A stretch of DNA of 64,000 nucleotides, taken from Panorpa germanica (lineage: Eukaryota > Arthropoda > Insecta > Mecoptera > Panorpidae). The translations under genes were made by a program, and so were the position numbers. A model generated the notes under the pieces. That model saw only the letters and a list, made by a program, of their open reading frames with translations. It was not told where the DNA came from and made no database searches. Where the stretch lies: the NCBI GenBank assembly GCA_963678705.1, contig OY783205.1, positions 6,572,001 to 6,636,000 on the forward strand, given 5' to 3'. Shown here piece by piece: positions 33,932-44,221 of this stretch (its first letter is position 1; each line of letters starts with the position of its first letter).

Positions 33932-35339
33932 ATTAAATTAAATGAAACTGCATTTTCATTTACGCTAATACATTTTTTTTTTAAGGAAAAGGCCCCACTT
34001 GACTTGGGGCTGGCCGCCTCCCAAATATACTGGATTCATGCCGATCGTTTTTAAATTAAAACAAAATATTGACACTTAATGTAATTAACATATATAATCG
34101 GTATTTCATTTTTCAAATAATAACAATCATTGACTTTATAGCTCAACTATGAAACGCAAATAACAATTTAGGGTGTTGACATATCTCCGTAACACGACTT
34201 AATAATAAGAGCCTATTTTATAATACTCAATTAAATTAGTTAACCCAAAAAATGGATTTCTCAATTCTAGTTCACTGAACACCGATACCGAACAAAAATT
34301 GAAACCCGAGCAAATGATAAAATAATTACTAATTTGAAATTAATCAAAATAATTCAATTATTACAGATTAGTAACGAGGTAAGATCATCAACCTCCATTT
34401 TACCATTTTCTTACGTTAAATATATTGCCTTTATTGTGTGACAGCACTTGCTCAATGTAGAACCATGCAAACTAGATTATTTACCACCTGTTTTAGCAAC
34501 CGTTTTATGAAACATTAAAATTTATTAGTGGTTATAGGTGTAGGATTGTCCGAATGATGATGGAAGCAATCGAACAAAGTAGACTGAAGCGTTGCACTGA
34601 AGTACGCTTCGTTAAACGATGAGGTTACTTACTGGAGGAAAGTTGAAATGAGAGTAATATTACGTGACCGTTAAGGTACATCAATCATTTAAAATGAGAG
34701 GACGAAGTGTTTGACTTCGTTTTACTTTGAATTGGTTCTTCTAAGGTGATACGTTTTAAGATGAACGAAAGTGCTAAATTAAGAAGCATGTTGGATACAA
34801 CTATTTTGAATATTACGTGAGGTTAGTGAACTTAGATACTTTCTCATGCATAGTACACCTAACAACTACTAACAGTTTTCCGTTGTGTATCTAAACCAAT
34901 GAACTTAACATTAAACAAGATGTCAGACATTGCACAAGAACGTATATGTGCACTTATCAAGATAGAATTGCAAAGCAAACAAAGAGTTTGACGACAAGTA
35001 ACTAGCCCAGGCACTGTGATAACATGGCAATAACTTTCTAACGTTCCAAGGATATAGCAGTGCGTAATTCCATTAGGCCATAATGAAGATAGTAAAGCTA
35101 CAGTAAATTCAACTTTTTATAATTCAAAAAAGTAATCAAAAAGTTGAATTTAAAATTTAAAAGGTTTAATTTGAACTGCCAAGACTGTTTGTATGTAGTA
35201 AATAGTAAGCTGCAGGTGGTCTGTTGTATGCCACGAATTTACTTGGGGATACAACTTTGTGCATGTGCCAGTTATTTTGTTAACACTGGCGAATATATTC
35301 GTATTTGATTGGTGACTTTATTTCGCTCCTAACTCTAAT
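33932..35339. other. No gene seen
   Basis: AT-rich flank of the BEL insertion. A small inverted word pair (aggcccc...ggggct) lies at 33980-34005. Nothing else could be supported. Confidence 0.45.
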
Positions 35340-35945
35340 TATTAAAAACTAGGTTTAGTAAACTTACAAGTTGCTGTTCTATTTTCTGTGCAGGTTTAGA
35401 ATATTGATACAAACATGAAAGTAAAACAAATGAAAAGCAATTAAATAAATGTTCTCTAAAACTAAAGCTATCATCAAATGATTAGCCAATAAATATAAAA
35501 TATCTGCCAATAAAGTTAAGGTTCACTTTACAACACATTTAAATAGAAGTTATATTTAACTTTGGGATGTGTTGGGTAAAAGAGATGGCCCACCTTATAC
35601 CTAATTAACTTTGCTCGTAATACTGATTAGGAAAAATTAGGTTTAGTCAACTTACTTTTTGCAGCTGTGCGTCCTTAGAAGTTATGGAATATTGATACAA
35701 ACATGAAAGTGAAACAGATAAAACACAATTAGATAATTGTTCTACAAAACTAAAACTATCAATAAATGCTCACTAAATAAATATAAAACTAGATTTACTT
35801 TTAGGTTTAATACTAATTAGTAAAAATTAGGTTAAGTAAACTTACTAGTTGTGGGACCTGGGTACGTTAAAACAGATAAAAAGCAAATTAATGATTTTCT
35901 ATGAAATTGAAACTATCATTAAATGCTCACCAAATAAATATAAAA

Positions 35946-36001
35946 TTAGATTTACTTTTAGGTTTAATACTAATTAGTATTAAACCTAAAAGTAAATCTA
36001 G
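35946..36001. repeat. Near-perfect palindrome at LINE 5' junction
   Basis: agatttacttttaggtttaa tactaatt is followed at once by its reverse complement, ending aaaagtaaatct, about 26 bp per arm. The right arm extends into ctagttttat, which matches the reverse complement of the array copy near 35784, not the immediately adjacent one. Confidence 0.85.
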
Positions 36002-36002
36002 T

Positions 36003-36892
36003 TTTATTAGTAGAACAAGAAAAGTTGGAAAGAATACAGGTGAGATATATGAAATGGGTACTAGGGCTGGACAGGTGCACGCCAGGATACATGGTGATGG
36101 AGGAGCTAAAAAGGGATAAGATACGAATTAAAACAGGGGAAAGAGCAGTAAAATACGAGGAGAAATTGAACAGAGCGGAAAGCAAAATTTTAAAGAAAAT
36201 AAGAGAGGATAACATAAAGAATGGGGGGGAGGAGGTCCAAAAAAGAGAAAGGAGTACTTTGAAAGGAATGGAATGGCGATCGAGGAGGCAGAGAGGAGAA
36301 GAGAAGGTGGCGCAAGTGTGGAAGAGGAGCTAAGGAGAAGGGATAAGGAGACACAACAGCAGGAGAGAATGGGAAAAATAGAAAAAAGTAACTACAATAA
36401 AAGATATAAGAGGTTATGGGAAAATAATGTGCCTCAGTACCTTATAGAAAAAGACATAAAACACATAAGAAGAACAGCAAGGTTTAGATTGGGAAATGAG
36501 GAAAAAGGAAACAGATACTGGGAAAAGAGTGAGGAAAGAAAGTGTAGAATGTGTGGAGCGGAGGACGAAACACTGGAGCACATTAAGTTTGAGTGTAAGG
36601 AAAAAGTAGCGACCGAAAGGAATATTGGCCAGCTATTAAAGGGAGGCAGTGAAGGAAAGAGGTGGATGGCGGAAATAGTAAGAAGGAAAGGAAAAATAGG
36701 AGAATAAGTAAGCTGGTGGAGAATAATAGAAAGGGTCAAAAGAAAAAGAAGCAGAAAGCACTTTTGGAAGTAGTAAAAGTCTAGAATATTTTAAGTTTAG
36801 TTTTAAGTTTGAATGTATATAGGAATGAAATGTATTAGAAATATAATACTGTAGATTGTAAAGCCGAAAGGCACACACAATTAATATATATA
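36003..36892 (+). mobile_element. 5'-truncated LINE, ORF2 C-terminus and 3' UTR
   Basis: Plus-strand frames at 36025-36333 and 36273-36707 (one frame change near 36280) give ERIQVRYMKWVLGLDRCTPG, YMVMEELKRDKIRI, then a charged helical region, ARFRLGNEEKGNRYW, and the finger RKCRMCGAEDETLEHIKFEC. This is the region after RT in a family of insect LINE ORF2 proteins. A 3' UTR of about 180 nt ends in ttgtaaagccgaaaggcac, a short hairpin typical of the 3' end that the RT recognises. Endonuclease and RT are absent. It lies inside array A. Confidence 0.8.
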
Positions 36893-38175
36893 ATAATACT
36901 AATTAGTAAAAATTAGGTTTAGTAAACTTACTAGTTGTGTCATCTGCGTACGTTTAGAATATTGATGCAAACATGAAAGGAAAACAAATTACAATCAAGC
37001 AGATGAATGTTCTGTAAAAGCAAAGCCATGTTTAAATGATTAGCCAGTAAATATAAAATTATCTGCCAATAAGGTCAGGTTTACTTTTCAATACATTTAA
37101 ATATAACATCAAAGTTATATTTAACTTTGTGAATTGGTGGGTAGAGGAGATGACCCACCCTATTCTACAATATTTACTTTGCTTGTCATATTAATAATTT
37201 AAAATTAGGTTTAGTAAACTTACTGTTTTCCGCTGTACTTTCTGCGCAGATTTAGAATATTGATAAAAGCATAAAAGTAGAACAAATAAAAAGCAAATAA
37301 ATAAATATTCTGTGAACCTGAAGCTATCATCAAATGACTAGCCAATAAATATAAAATTATTTGCCAATAAAGTTAAAGTTTGCTTTCAATCACATTTAAA
37401 TATAAGTTATATTTAAGTTTGGGATAAGTTGGGTAAAAGAGATGGCCTACCTTGTATCTAATTAACTTTACTCGTAATTCTAATGAGGAAAAATAAGGTA
37501 TAGTGAACTTACCTTTCGCACCTGAGCAATTATGAAATATTGATACAAGCATGAAAGTAAAACAGAGAAAAAACAAATAAATGAATGTTCTGCGAAACTG
37601 AAGATGTTATTAAATGGTTAGCAAATAAATATAAAATTAGATTTACTTTTAGGTTTAATACTAACTAGTAAAAATTAGGTTTAGTAAACTTGCTAGTTGT
37701 GTGACCTGCGTTTTGACATTGATAAAAAAAATTTAAAAAAAACAAATTAGAATCAATCAGATGAATGTTCTACAACACAAAAGCCATGATTCAATGAATA
37801 GCCAGTAAATATAAAAATATCTGTCAATAAGGTATAAGGTTTACTTTCCAACACATTTAAATATAATATCAAAGTTATATTTAACTTTGGGAATTGTTGG
37901 TAGAAGGGATGACCCACCCTATACATTATTTACTTTGCTTGTCATATTAATTATTAAAAATTAGGCTTAGTAAACTTACTTTTTCCACCTGGCCAACCAG
38001 TGCAGATTTAGAATATTGATATAAGATAAAAGTAAAACATAAAAATCAATGAGATGAATGTTCTACGAAACCTCTGCTAACTAGCCATTAATATAAATCC
38101 GCCGTATTAGAAAACTAGCGACTGACTAATACACTATTGTAGCCAGCACTTTCCAACACTTCCAAGCAGAAGTAA

Positions 38176-39420
38176 TTACCCGATTTTGATAGTACTATAA
38201 AAAAAACTAACAAACAAATAGAAAATTTTTATGATTATGATTAGTATATAATCCCATTTTTTTACTTTGGCGACATTAAGCAGCAATACACTGATTTCTC
38301 TGCACATTTTAATGGTGGATAATTCCTTGATAATTCGGATCTTAAGTATGAGGGGATGTATTTTTTTTTGCATAGGAGCCTGGTGTTTTGCCATGATATT
38401 CGTCTTCCATTGTGGGGAGCACACATTTACACTGTTCAAAACATTTTTTAGAGGAGTGCCTTCTTCGGCGGCTTCTCTTATAACTTTATTTAAGAGATTT
38501 ACTTGATTCAGGCCCTCTTCTGATTTGAGCGAGATGTTGCAATTAAGCTTATTATTTAAGTTTTGGAATAAACTACAGTCTGTCTACTTGTTGGATGCTG
38601 TTAAGAGGGGTACTTTATACATTGCATAACTAATATGTGACAATGACTGGTGAGTGGTCAGATGAGAGATGCAGACTTGACTCAGCTTTGAGGTTATTAG
38701 GGGAAACTCCTTTTACTACGCAAAAGTCGATTAGATCAGGGATTTTAACCATATTCGTGGGCCAGTACGTCGGTTCACCACTAGAAAAGATAGTAAAACT
38801 AAGTGTTTTGACGCATTTGTATAGTTCATTTCCCTTATGATTTGTAAGTCTTGATCCTCGTGGGCTTAGTACGTTGTAGTATGAGTAGAATTGTTCTGAC
38901 TTTATGTTGTGTTTCGGTGGACAGTATACTGCGGAGGCAGTTAGATGTCTGTTCAGTTCCTTTATAACAATGCTTGTTGCTTGCAGGAAGTCTTTGCTAT
39001 ATTCATTAGTTTTATGATGTTGAATGAAAGTCTCAATGATATGATGGCTGTTCTTCCATGCGCTTTATTGTCCGGATGTTTTGTGTCACATGTTCTGTAG
39101 TTTGGAATTTTCATGTAGCTTTTAGTGGTAAAGTGCGTTTCAGAAAGAAGCATAATGCCAATGTTTTGGTTTAGGAGGAAGGAATTTACTTCATGATTGT
39201 GTTTCCCAAGACCATTGGCGTTCCAGAGTGCGATTCTTAGGCTCGTAAAGAGATTGGCATATGTGATATTAAAGTTGCGATTAGATTGAGCATTGTACTC
39301 ATTTCTTCCACAAGACTTCTCATTTGAAAAAGCACAAAACCCCACTATTCCTGAAGACATTACTCATTTTTTGAAACATCAACGAGATTACAACACGAAA
39401 ACAAGAACTGCAAGAATCCG
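38176..39420 (-). pseudogene. Jockey-clade LINE ORF2, endonuclease part (relic)
   Basis: The ORF at 39360-38962 contains LRIALWNANGLGKHNHEVNS, then LLSETHFTTKSYMKIPNYRT and AHGRTAI, the N-terminal half of an AP-like endonuclease. Further blocks in shifted frames follow (PPKHNIKSEQFYSYY-like text, then LSSDHSPVIVTY near 38600), ending with a helical segment at 38439-38176 (PQWKTNIMAKHQAPMQKKIH). The catalytic SDH triad survives. The sequence stops before RT, so it was cut at its 3' side, perhaps when the flanking repeat was rearranged. Confidence 0.75.
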
Positions 39421-39424
39421 CCAT

Positions 39425-40920
39425 TAAAGTACATATTAGTAAACGAAACTGATTTAAAACCAATTCAAGCGTCACTGTTGTAGGGTATATCTGCTACAGA
39501 AAAGGAGAAGGGACCGCCATTCTAATTAGAATAGGGACCTATCATTACCTCTAAAGAAAGGCTATAGGATTCATATGCAAAATTCGATCTTCAGCTGTAC
39601 TAGCTAAGTGATGAAATACAAGCAAAAGTCAAACTGCAAAGTATCGAGAATATGTAACTGGTTCCTTGGAATCTGGAACTAATAACCGTTTAGGAATCCA
39701 ACACCACCTGTCAGGAACTCTCGCAGCATATCATTGATCTGATTTCTAAGAAATATAACATCCCACTAAATCTATAACTAAACATAATACAAAGCATTAT
39801 AAAAGAACATATAGAAAAATACCAAAGGGACAAATAGAAATGCAAAACTGAAGAACTAACCACTGAGGACAACTGTTCACCAAATGCCCTACACCTGCAG
39901 ATGGCTGCAAAAGTTTTCGCAAACCAACTCCTTAAATTTTTCTCTCCAAATCCATTGGCAGCAGATTATTAGGAAGAAAATGATATAATTGACGAAGAAG
40001 TCTCCAACCTGCTAGCTACCATAAGTCAAATTAAACTTCATTACGTAATTTATCGGACAAGTCACTACCTAGAAAAATGGAAAACCTTTAAAGTTATTAT
40101 GATTGCTAAGCCACAAAATAGCCAAACTAATTCAGAAAATTGTCGACCAACCAGGCCAGTGAGGGACGCCCAAGAGAAGAAAACCATATATGACATTCTC
40201 AATTTGGAACAAGACACTACTAACAGATTGAATGACTGGAGCAATGTTCTCAGACCTAGAAAAAGCTTTCGATAAGGTCTGACACACAGGAATCATATAC
40301 TAACTAAGCGAAACAAGACTACCAGACATATATATGCACAATCGTATCTTCAAGACAGGAAATTCATAAAAAGGACCATTTTTGAACTGCGTGAAATCAG
40401 ATATAAGAATCAATAATAGAACCTCTAAAACCTATTTAATATTTAAGTCAACGACCTACCAAAAGCATAAGTGACAGAAATGACATAATACGCGCTAATC
40501 AAAATTCTCAACATATGCTAGACCATGTCCTAAAGAACAGCAGAAACATTTACAAACAAACTGGAAGGTCAAATGCTGAAAAGCAGTGGTAAAGGAATAG
40601 GGCAATAATCATCTACCTAATAACGCTCACCACAAACTTCTTCGACCCATCAACATTCTTGACGAAGTTACTGCATAGACCAAAACGCTGAAAAAGTAAC
40701 ACTCCGTCAGAGGAAGACGTCAACAGCAGCAGTGAAAAAACATTTTAAAATTTTGTAATTGCTTAGGACGAGTAAGAGTGCTTTATTCGCTTTAACTTCC
40801 AGCTAGCATAGGCAATACACGACTATCTCTCAATAAACGCCAGTGCTCCGAAAATCCTGGGGTCTCATGCACATATAAAAGTACAGCGCATAAACAATAG
40901 CAGTAGAAACCTAGAGACAC
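39425..40920 (+). pseudogene. Old LINE relic, endonuclease to reverse transcriptase
   Basis: Plus-strand text in broken frames gives NETDLKPNSSVTVVGYICYR and GEGTAILIR (endonuclease, 39435-39540), YLEKWKTFKVIMIAKPQN (pre-RT, 40065-40125) and DLEKAFDKV then HTGIIY (RT catalytic block, 40255-40310). Stops are frequent. It starts within 10 nt of the 5' side of the oppositely oriented relic at 38176-39420 and belongs to a different LINE family. Confidence 0.65.
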
Positions 40921-41170
40921 ACTGTCAAACTGTTAAAATCTATTCTGTGATGAAATTTTACAAAAATTGGTGTATTACGCTAACAATGTACGGCCGCGAT
41001 GATATCTCATAAGAACTCACCCAGAATTTTAAATTCGAATCAAAGGGTGAGGGAATATTACAAGTTATGTAAAATGAGCACATTTCTTGGAGACGATAAG
41101 AACTTAAATGTGCGTATGTGTATTTGCTTACATACATATTACATATATTTAAGAGTTTGCGTAACAAACG
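40921..41170. repeat. Dispersed repeat, second copy at 46945-47170
   Basis: Shared diverged words in order: aaactgttaaa-tct (40931/46969), gt-cggcc-cgatgatat (40991/47027), cacccagaattttaaat-like (41018/47064) and gaatattaca (41052/47099). In both places it lies to the right of array A-type sequence, so it seems to be part of a larger composite repeat. Confidence 0.6.
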
Positions 41171-41365
41171 TTGGTATTTACTTTACATTTTATTTTATTT
41201 AAGGTTACAATATAAACATATTGTATTATTATCATCGTTATTATTTTATTAAATAAATGTATTAAACAAATTATGTGATTCTTTATCATCCTGACAAGAA
41301 ACTAAGATATTGCATAGTTGAATATTAGTTGAATTGACATTTGCCCTAAATTAAATAAGAGTACC

Positions 41366-41540
41366 TTGTTTCCACATCAAATTAGCGGATTGAGTATTGT
41401 TTTCCACATCAGAATTAGAATAGTACTCTCGTTTTCCACATCAGAAGTGGGATAGCTCTCGTTTGCCACATCAGAACTGGGATTGTACTCTTGTTTTGCA
41501 CATCAGAAGTTGGATAGAACTTGTTTGCTACATATATATA
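41366..41540. repeat. Five tandem units of about 32 bp
   Basis: ttccacatcaaatt, ttccacatcagaatt, ttccacatcagaagt, tgccacatcagaactgg and tgcacatcagaagt start near 41370, 41401, 41434, 41465 and 41498; each is followed by a gat-gtactctcg-like segment. Copies are diverged. Confidence 0.75.
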
Positions 41541-41545
41541 TTGTT

Positions 41546-42300
41546 ACAATTGCGCCGACGGCTTGTGTGCACGTAGCAACTATCCTCTTTAGCTGCTAAC
41601 ACCAAAGGATACAAACTTGTAAGGGCGTGAAAGGGGGATGAAGGGAGTTTGTCTCTGGAACCTTCTATGACGCCAAAGGTACAAATTTGTATGTGCGAGT
41701 GAGGATTAAGGGAAGGGAGAGTAGGATTCTCGAACCTTCTAAATATGAGCCGTATTACGCCTGCCTTTGGGTTCGTTTAATTACCGAGCGGAGTAAATGT
41801 TTTCACTATTCAGTCGCGTTGTAACTTATAAAATAACGAATAGCCACAATAAAAATAATAAGAAGGATTTACACTTTTTACAGAATTTATTTATTAACAC
41901 AAACAATTACAATTACTTTTCACTTGTTAGTTTTGCTCTGGTTGATTTCCTGTAACTGACTTATTCGGACTGACTCTGGTTCCTTTTATACCAACGGGTT
42001 GGGTAGCAGAATACCCCTTTTCTCGACATTTTCGATTGTCGAAAATAATTTTGTATGTTATTATGTGAATACGCTGAATATTCTAAATATTTCTATGACG
42101 TTACGCATGTAGATTCGCAGTATAATTATTTCCAGATGGAACGTGCGTGTACGTCAATAACAGTATGCGCGATATGCATTTGTTTACGCATTGTTTATCG
42201 TGTTATATTTTAGAACTACGCGTATTAAGTTATGACGTGTCACGTAAACAACCTTGTTTTATCGCAATGGCGAGATATTTGTACAGGGATGTGTAACCTT
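41546..42300 (-). repeat. Possible solo LTR or LTR end (minus)
   Basis: The block starting tgttacaattgcgccgacgg has a GC-richer U5-like part and then, at 41880-41920, sequence whose reverse complement carries AATAAATAAATTC before a terminator-like run, as in LTR polyadenylation regions. No partner copy, clear right end or target duplication was found. Confidence 0.3.
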
Positions 42301-42537
42301 TTCTGCTAAACAGTGACCGTTCAGTGAAATCATATACTCATATATCATATAATAATAATTAATATTTGGAGTTGACAGAACTCATGTTAGAACTCAAGTG
42401 CATATTGTGAGGTTATAATAAAATTAGATAAAAAGGAATTGACAATTTATGGTAAATAATAAATTTTAAATGTCGTTTCTTTAAATTTCAGGTATGATAG
42501 AATGATTTAGGTTAAACAGTGAGTTATGTTATTGCTA

Positions 42538-42790
42538 AGTAAATAACAATATTTAAAATATTATATACTTTATTTATATTGATAAATAAAGTTTCTCTAG
42601 AATTATATATTTTATATTACAAAGATTATCTCCTCGATGGAGTATAACTAAAGTACTTGAACAAATGAATTAATTAATTAGTTAAAACAAAATTGATTTT
42701 AGTCAATGTGATTTAAATATTATCTGGTTACTTAGATAATAATATATTTAGTTGTTGAAGAGAGGGAGAGAATTGTGTCGTCAGATAACT
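42538..42790 (-). repeat. 3' LTR, 253 bp
   Basis: Matches 46342-46594 at all but about three positions (for example tttctctag versus tttatctag). The shared sequence extends to gcta just outside the left border in both places, which blurs the exact end. Confidence 0.8.
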
Positions 42791-42844
42791 ACTTTATCCT
42801 TAGAGAGAAAAATAGAGAAATCTCGTGAAGATGTCTCGATTTTT

Positions 42845-43039
42845 CTAGATGTAGTCGTCACTTCTGTTTCCTGATAAGGGTCCTGCAGCAATAGTATTTG
42901 TATTGGTTTTTCTTTTATGTGGTCCTATTTGTGGATTCGTTATCTTCCCTCTTCTATCATTTCTTCTAATGTATACTTCTTGAATGTGTTTGTTTATATA
43001 GTCCCAATAGTATTTTTTTCTGATTATTTCTTCAATCAT
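42845..43039 (-). CDS. Tail reading frame of gag-protease element
   Basis: After the LINE insertion is set aside, the frame downstream of the gag-protease stop (TAA at 44222-44224) stays open across 44221-44156 and 43025-42845 in the same phase. It codes a basic segment with KKYYWDYINKHIQEVYIRRN and KTNTNTIAAGPLSGNRS. Its function is unknown. Either the TAA is a recent nonsense change or the tail is reached by read-through. Confidence 0.4.
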   Translation of the reverse strand: MIEEIIRKKYYWDYINKHIQEVYIRRNDRRGKITNPQIGPHKRKTNTNTIAAGPLSGNRSDDYI

Positions 43040-44141
43040 TCCTAGATATTTCACAGGCATTTGACCGTGTATGGCATGAAGGACTTCTTTGTAAAATTAA
43101 GCAAAAACTTCCCACATACTACAGTATACTAAGATCATATATTCACAACAGATACTTCATGGTTAAACATGAGAATGCAATAACGAACATCCACCAGATC
43201 CAGGCTGGAGTACCACAGGGTAGCGTATTGGGGCCTATATTATATCTATTATACACAGCAGACCTACCTGTGGAAAGTTCAGTAATGACGGGAACCTTTG
43301 CTGACGATACGGCAATATTGGAATCGCATAATGATCCAGCTAATCCTTCGACTATGCTACAGAAAAATCTAGGCAAACTTTCCTCATGGATGAAGGACTG
43401 GAGAATCAAGGCCAGCGAATCAAAATCAATACATGTCACATTCACAACTAGACAGGGAAACTGCTCAAGTATCGCTTTAAACAATGTCAATATACCGCAG
43501 GCTGACCATGTGAGGTACCTGGGAATACACCTAGATAGGAGGCTTACTTGGAAGAAGCACATACTCACTAAAAGAAAGTAACTTGGTCTACAACTGCGGA
43601 AGATGTACTGGCTGATAGGACGGAAGTCACAACTTAGCACAGAAAACAAACTCCTGCTCTACAAAACCATACTTAAACCGGTATGGTCATATGGTATACA
43701 ACTTTGGGGTACTGCATCTACTTCAAATATTGAGATACTCCAAAGATTTCAGTCCAAAATGCTAAGGATTGTCACGAATGCACCATGGTTTATACCTAAT
43801 CACATAATTCATCGAGACCTGGATATATCTACAGTAAAAGAAGAAATAGTGCTTAGAACCAAACTATACAAGGAGAGAATAACGAAACATCCAAACAATA
43901 TGGCCAGCTGTCTAATGTCCCATACTTCCGCAGTACGCAGACTGAAAAAGAAGTTACCTCAGGACCTACTAGCAGATCTATAAATCCATAAATAAATAAA
44001 ATCTAGGATCTATTAAAATTGAGGGATAAGTCGATGGGCATATCCCGCGCAAGACATTTTATTTATTCTTTTTGACAATCATATCACTGAATGTCCTATA
44101 GGCAGGACAGATTGTAATAATATTTAGCAATATAAAAAAAA
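43040..44141 (+). mobile_element. 5'-truncated Jockey LINE with 14-bp target duplication
   Basis: Flanked by atttcttcaatcat at 43026-43039 and 44142-44155. It starts inside the RT domain and ends in a short A run (44133-44141) after a 3' UTR of about 150 nt. It is inserted, in the opposite orientation, into the gag-protease element just past its main ORF. Clean flanks and one stop mark it as a fairly recent insertion. Confidence 0.9.
43042..43983 (+). pseudogene. Jockey LINE ORF2, RT C-terminal half, one stop
   Basis: The frame is open from 43042 to 43983 except for TAA at 43579-43581. It begins LDISQAFDRVWHEG (first catalytic Asp block), then AGVPQGSVLGPILYLLY, TFADDTAILE (the catalytic DD), WRIKASESKSIHVTF, VRYLGIHLDRRLTWKKH, and after the stop LLLYKTILKPVWSYGIQLWG and LRIVTNAPWF, the usual Jockey order. 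A related relic lies at 55330-59140. The copy lacks endonuclease and ORF1, so it is inactive. Confidence 0.85.
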
Positions 44142-44221
44142 ATTTCTTCAATCATATTTTCCTCTGGTTTGTTGAAAATTGTTATACTTATATCATTTTG
44201 TTCATATGTTGGCTTATCATA

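Larger units (their letters stand above)
35340..38165. repeat. Satellite-like tandem array A, interrupted by a LINE
   Basis: Copies are marked by aaaattaggtttagtaaactt, starting near 35347, 35634, 35820, (LINE), 36907, 37200, 37491, 37671 and 37966. Spacings are about 287, 186, then 293, 291, 180 and 295, so long (about 290 bp) and short (about 183 bp) monomers mix. Long monomers include tttaactttgggat and gatggcccacc; short ones lack that part and carry agatttacttttaggtttaa. One further copy lies at 46735-46930. All copies are in the same orientation. Confidence 0.85.

Noticed and set aside
41366-41540. CRISPR-like array
   Set aside because: Units are diverged, run into each other without spacers, and the DNA is eukaryotic; it is a simple tandem repeat.
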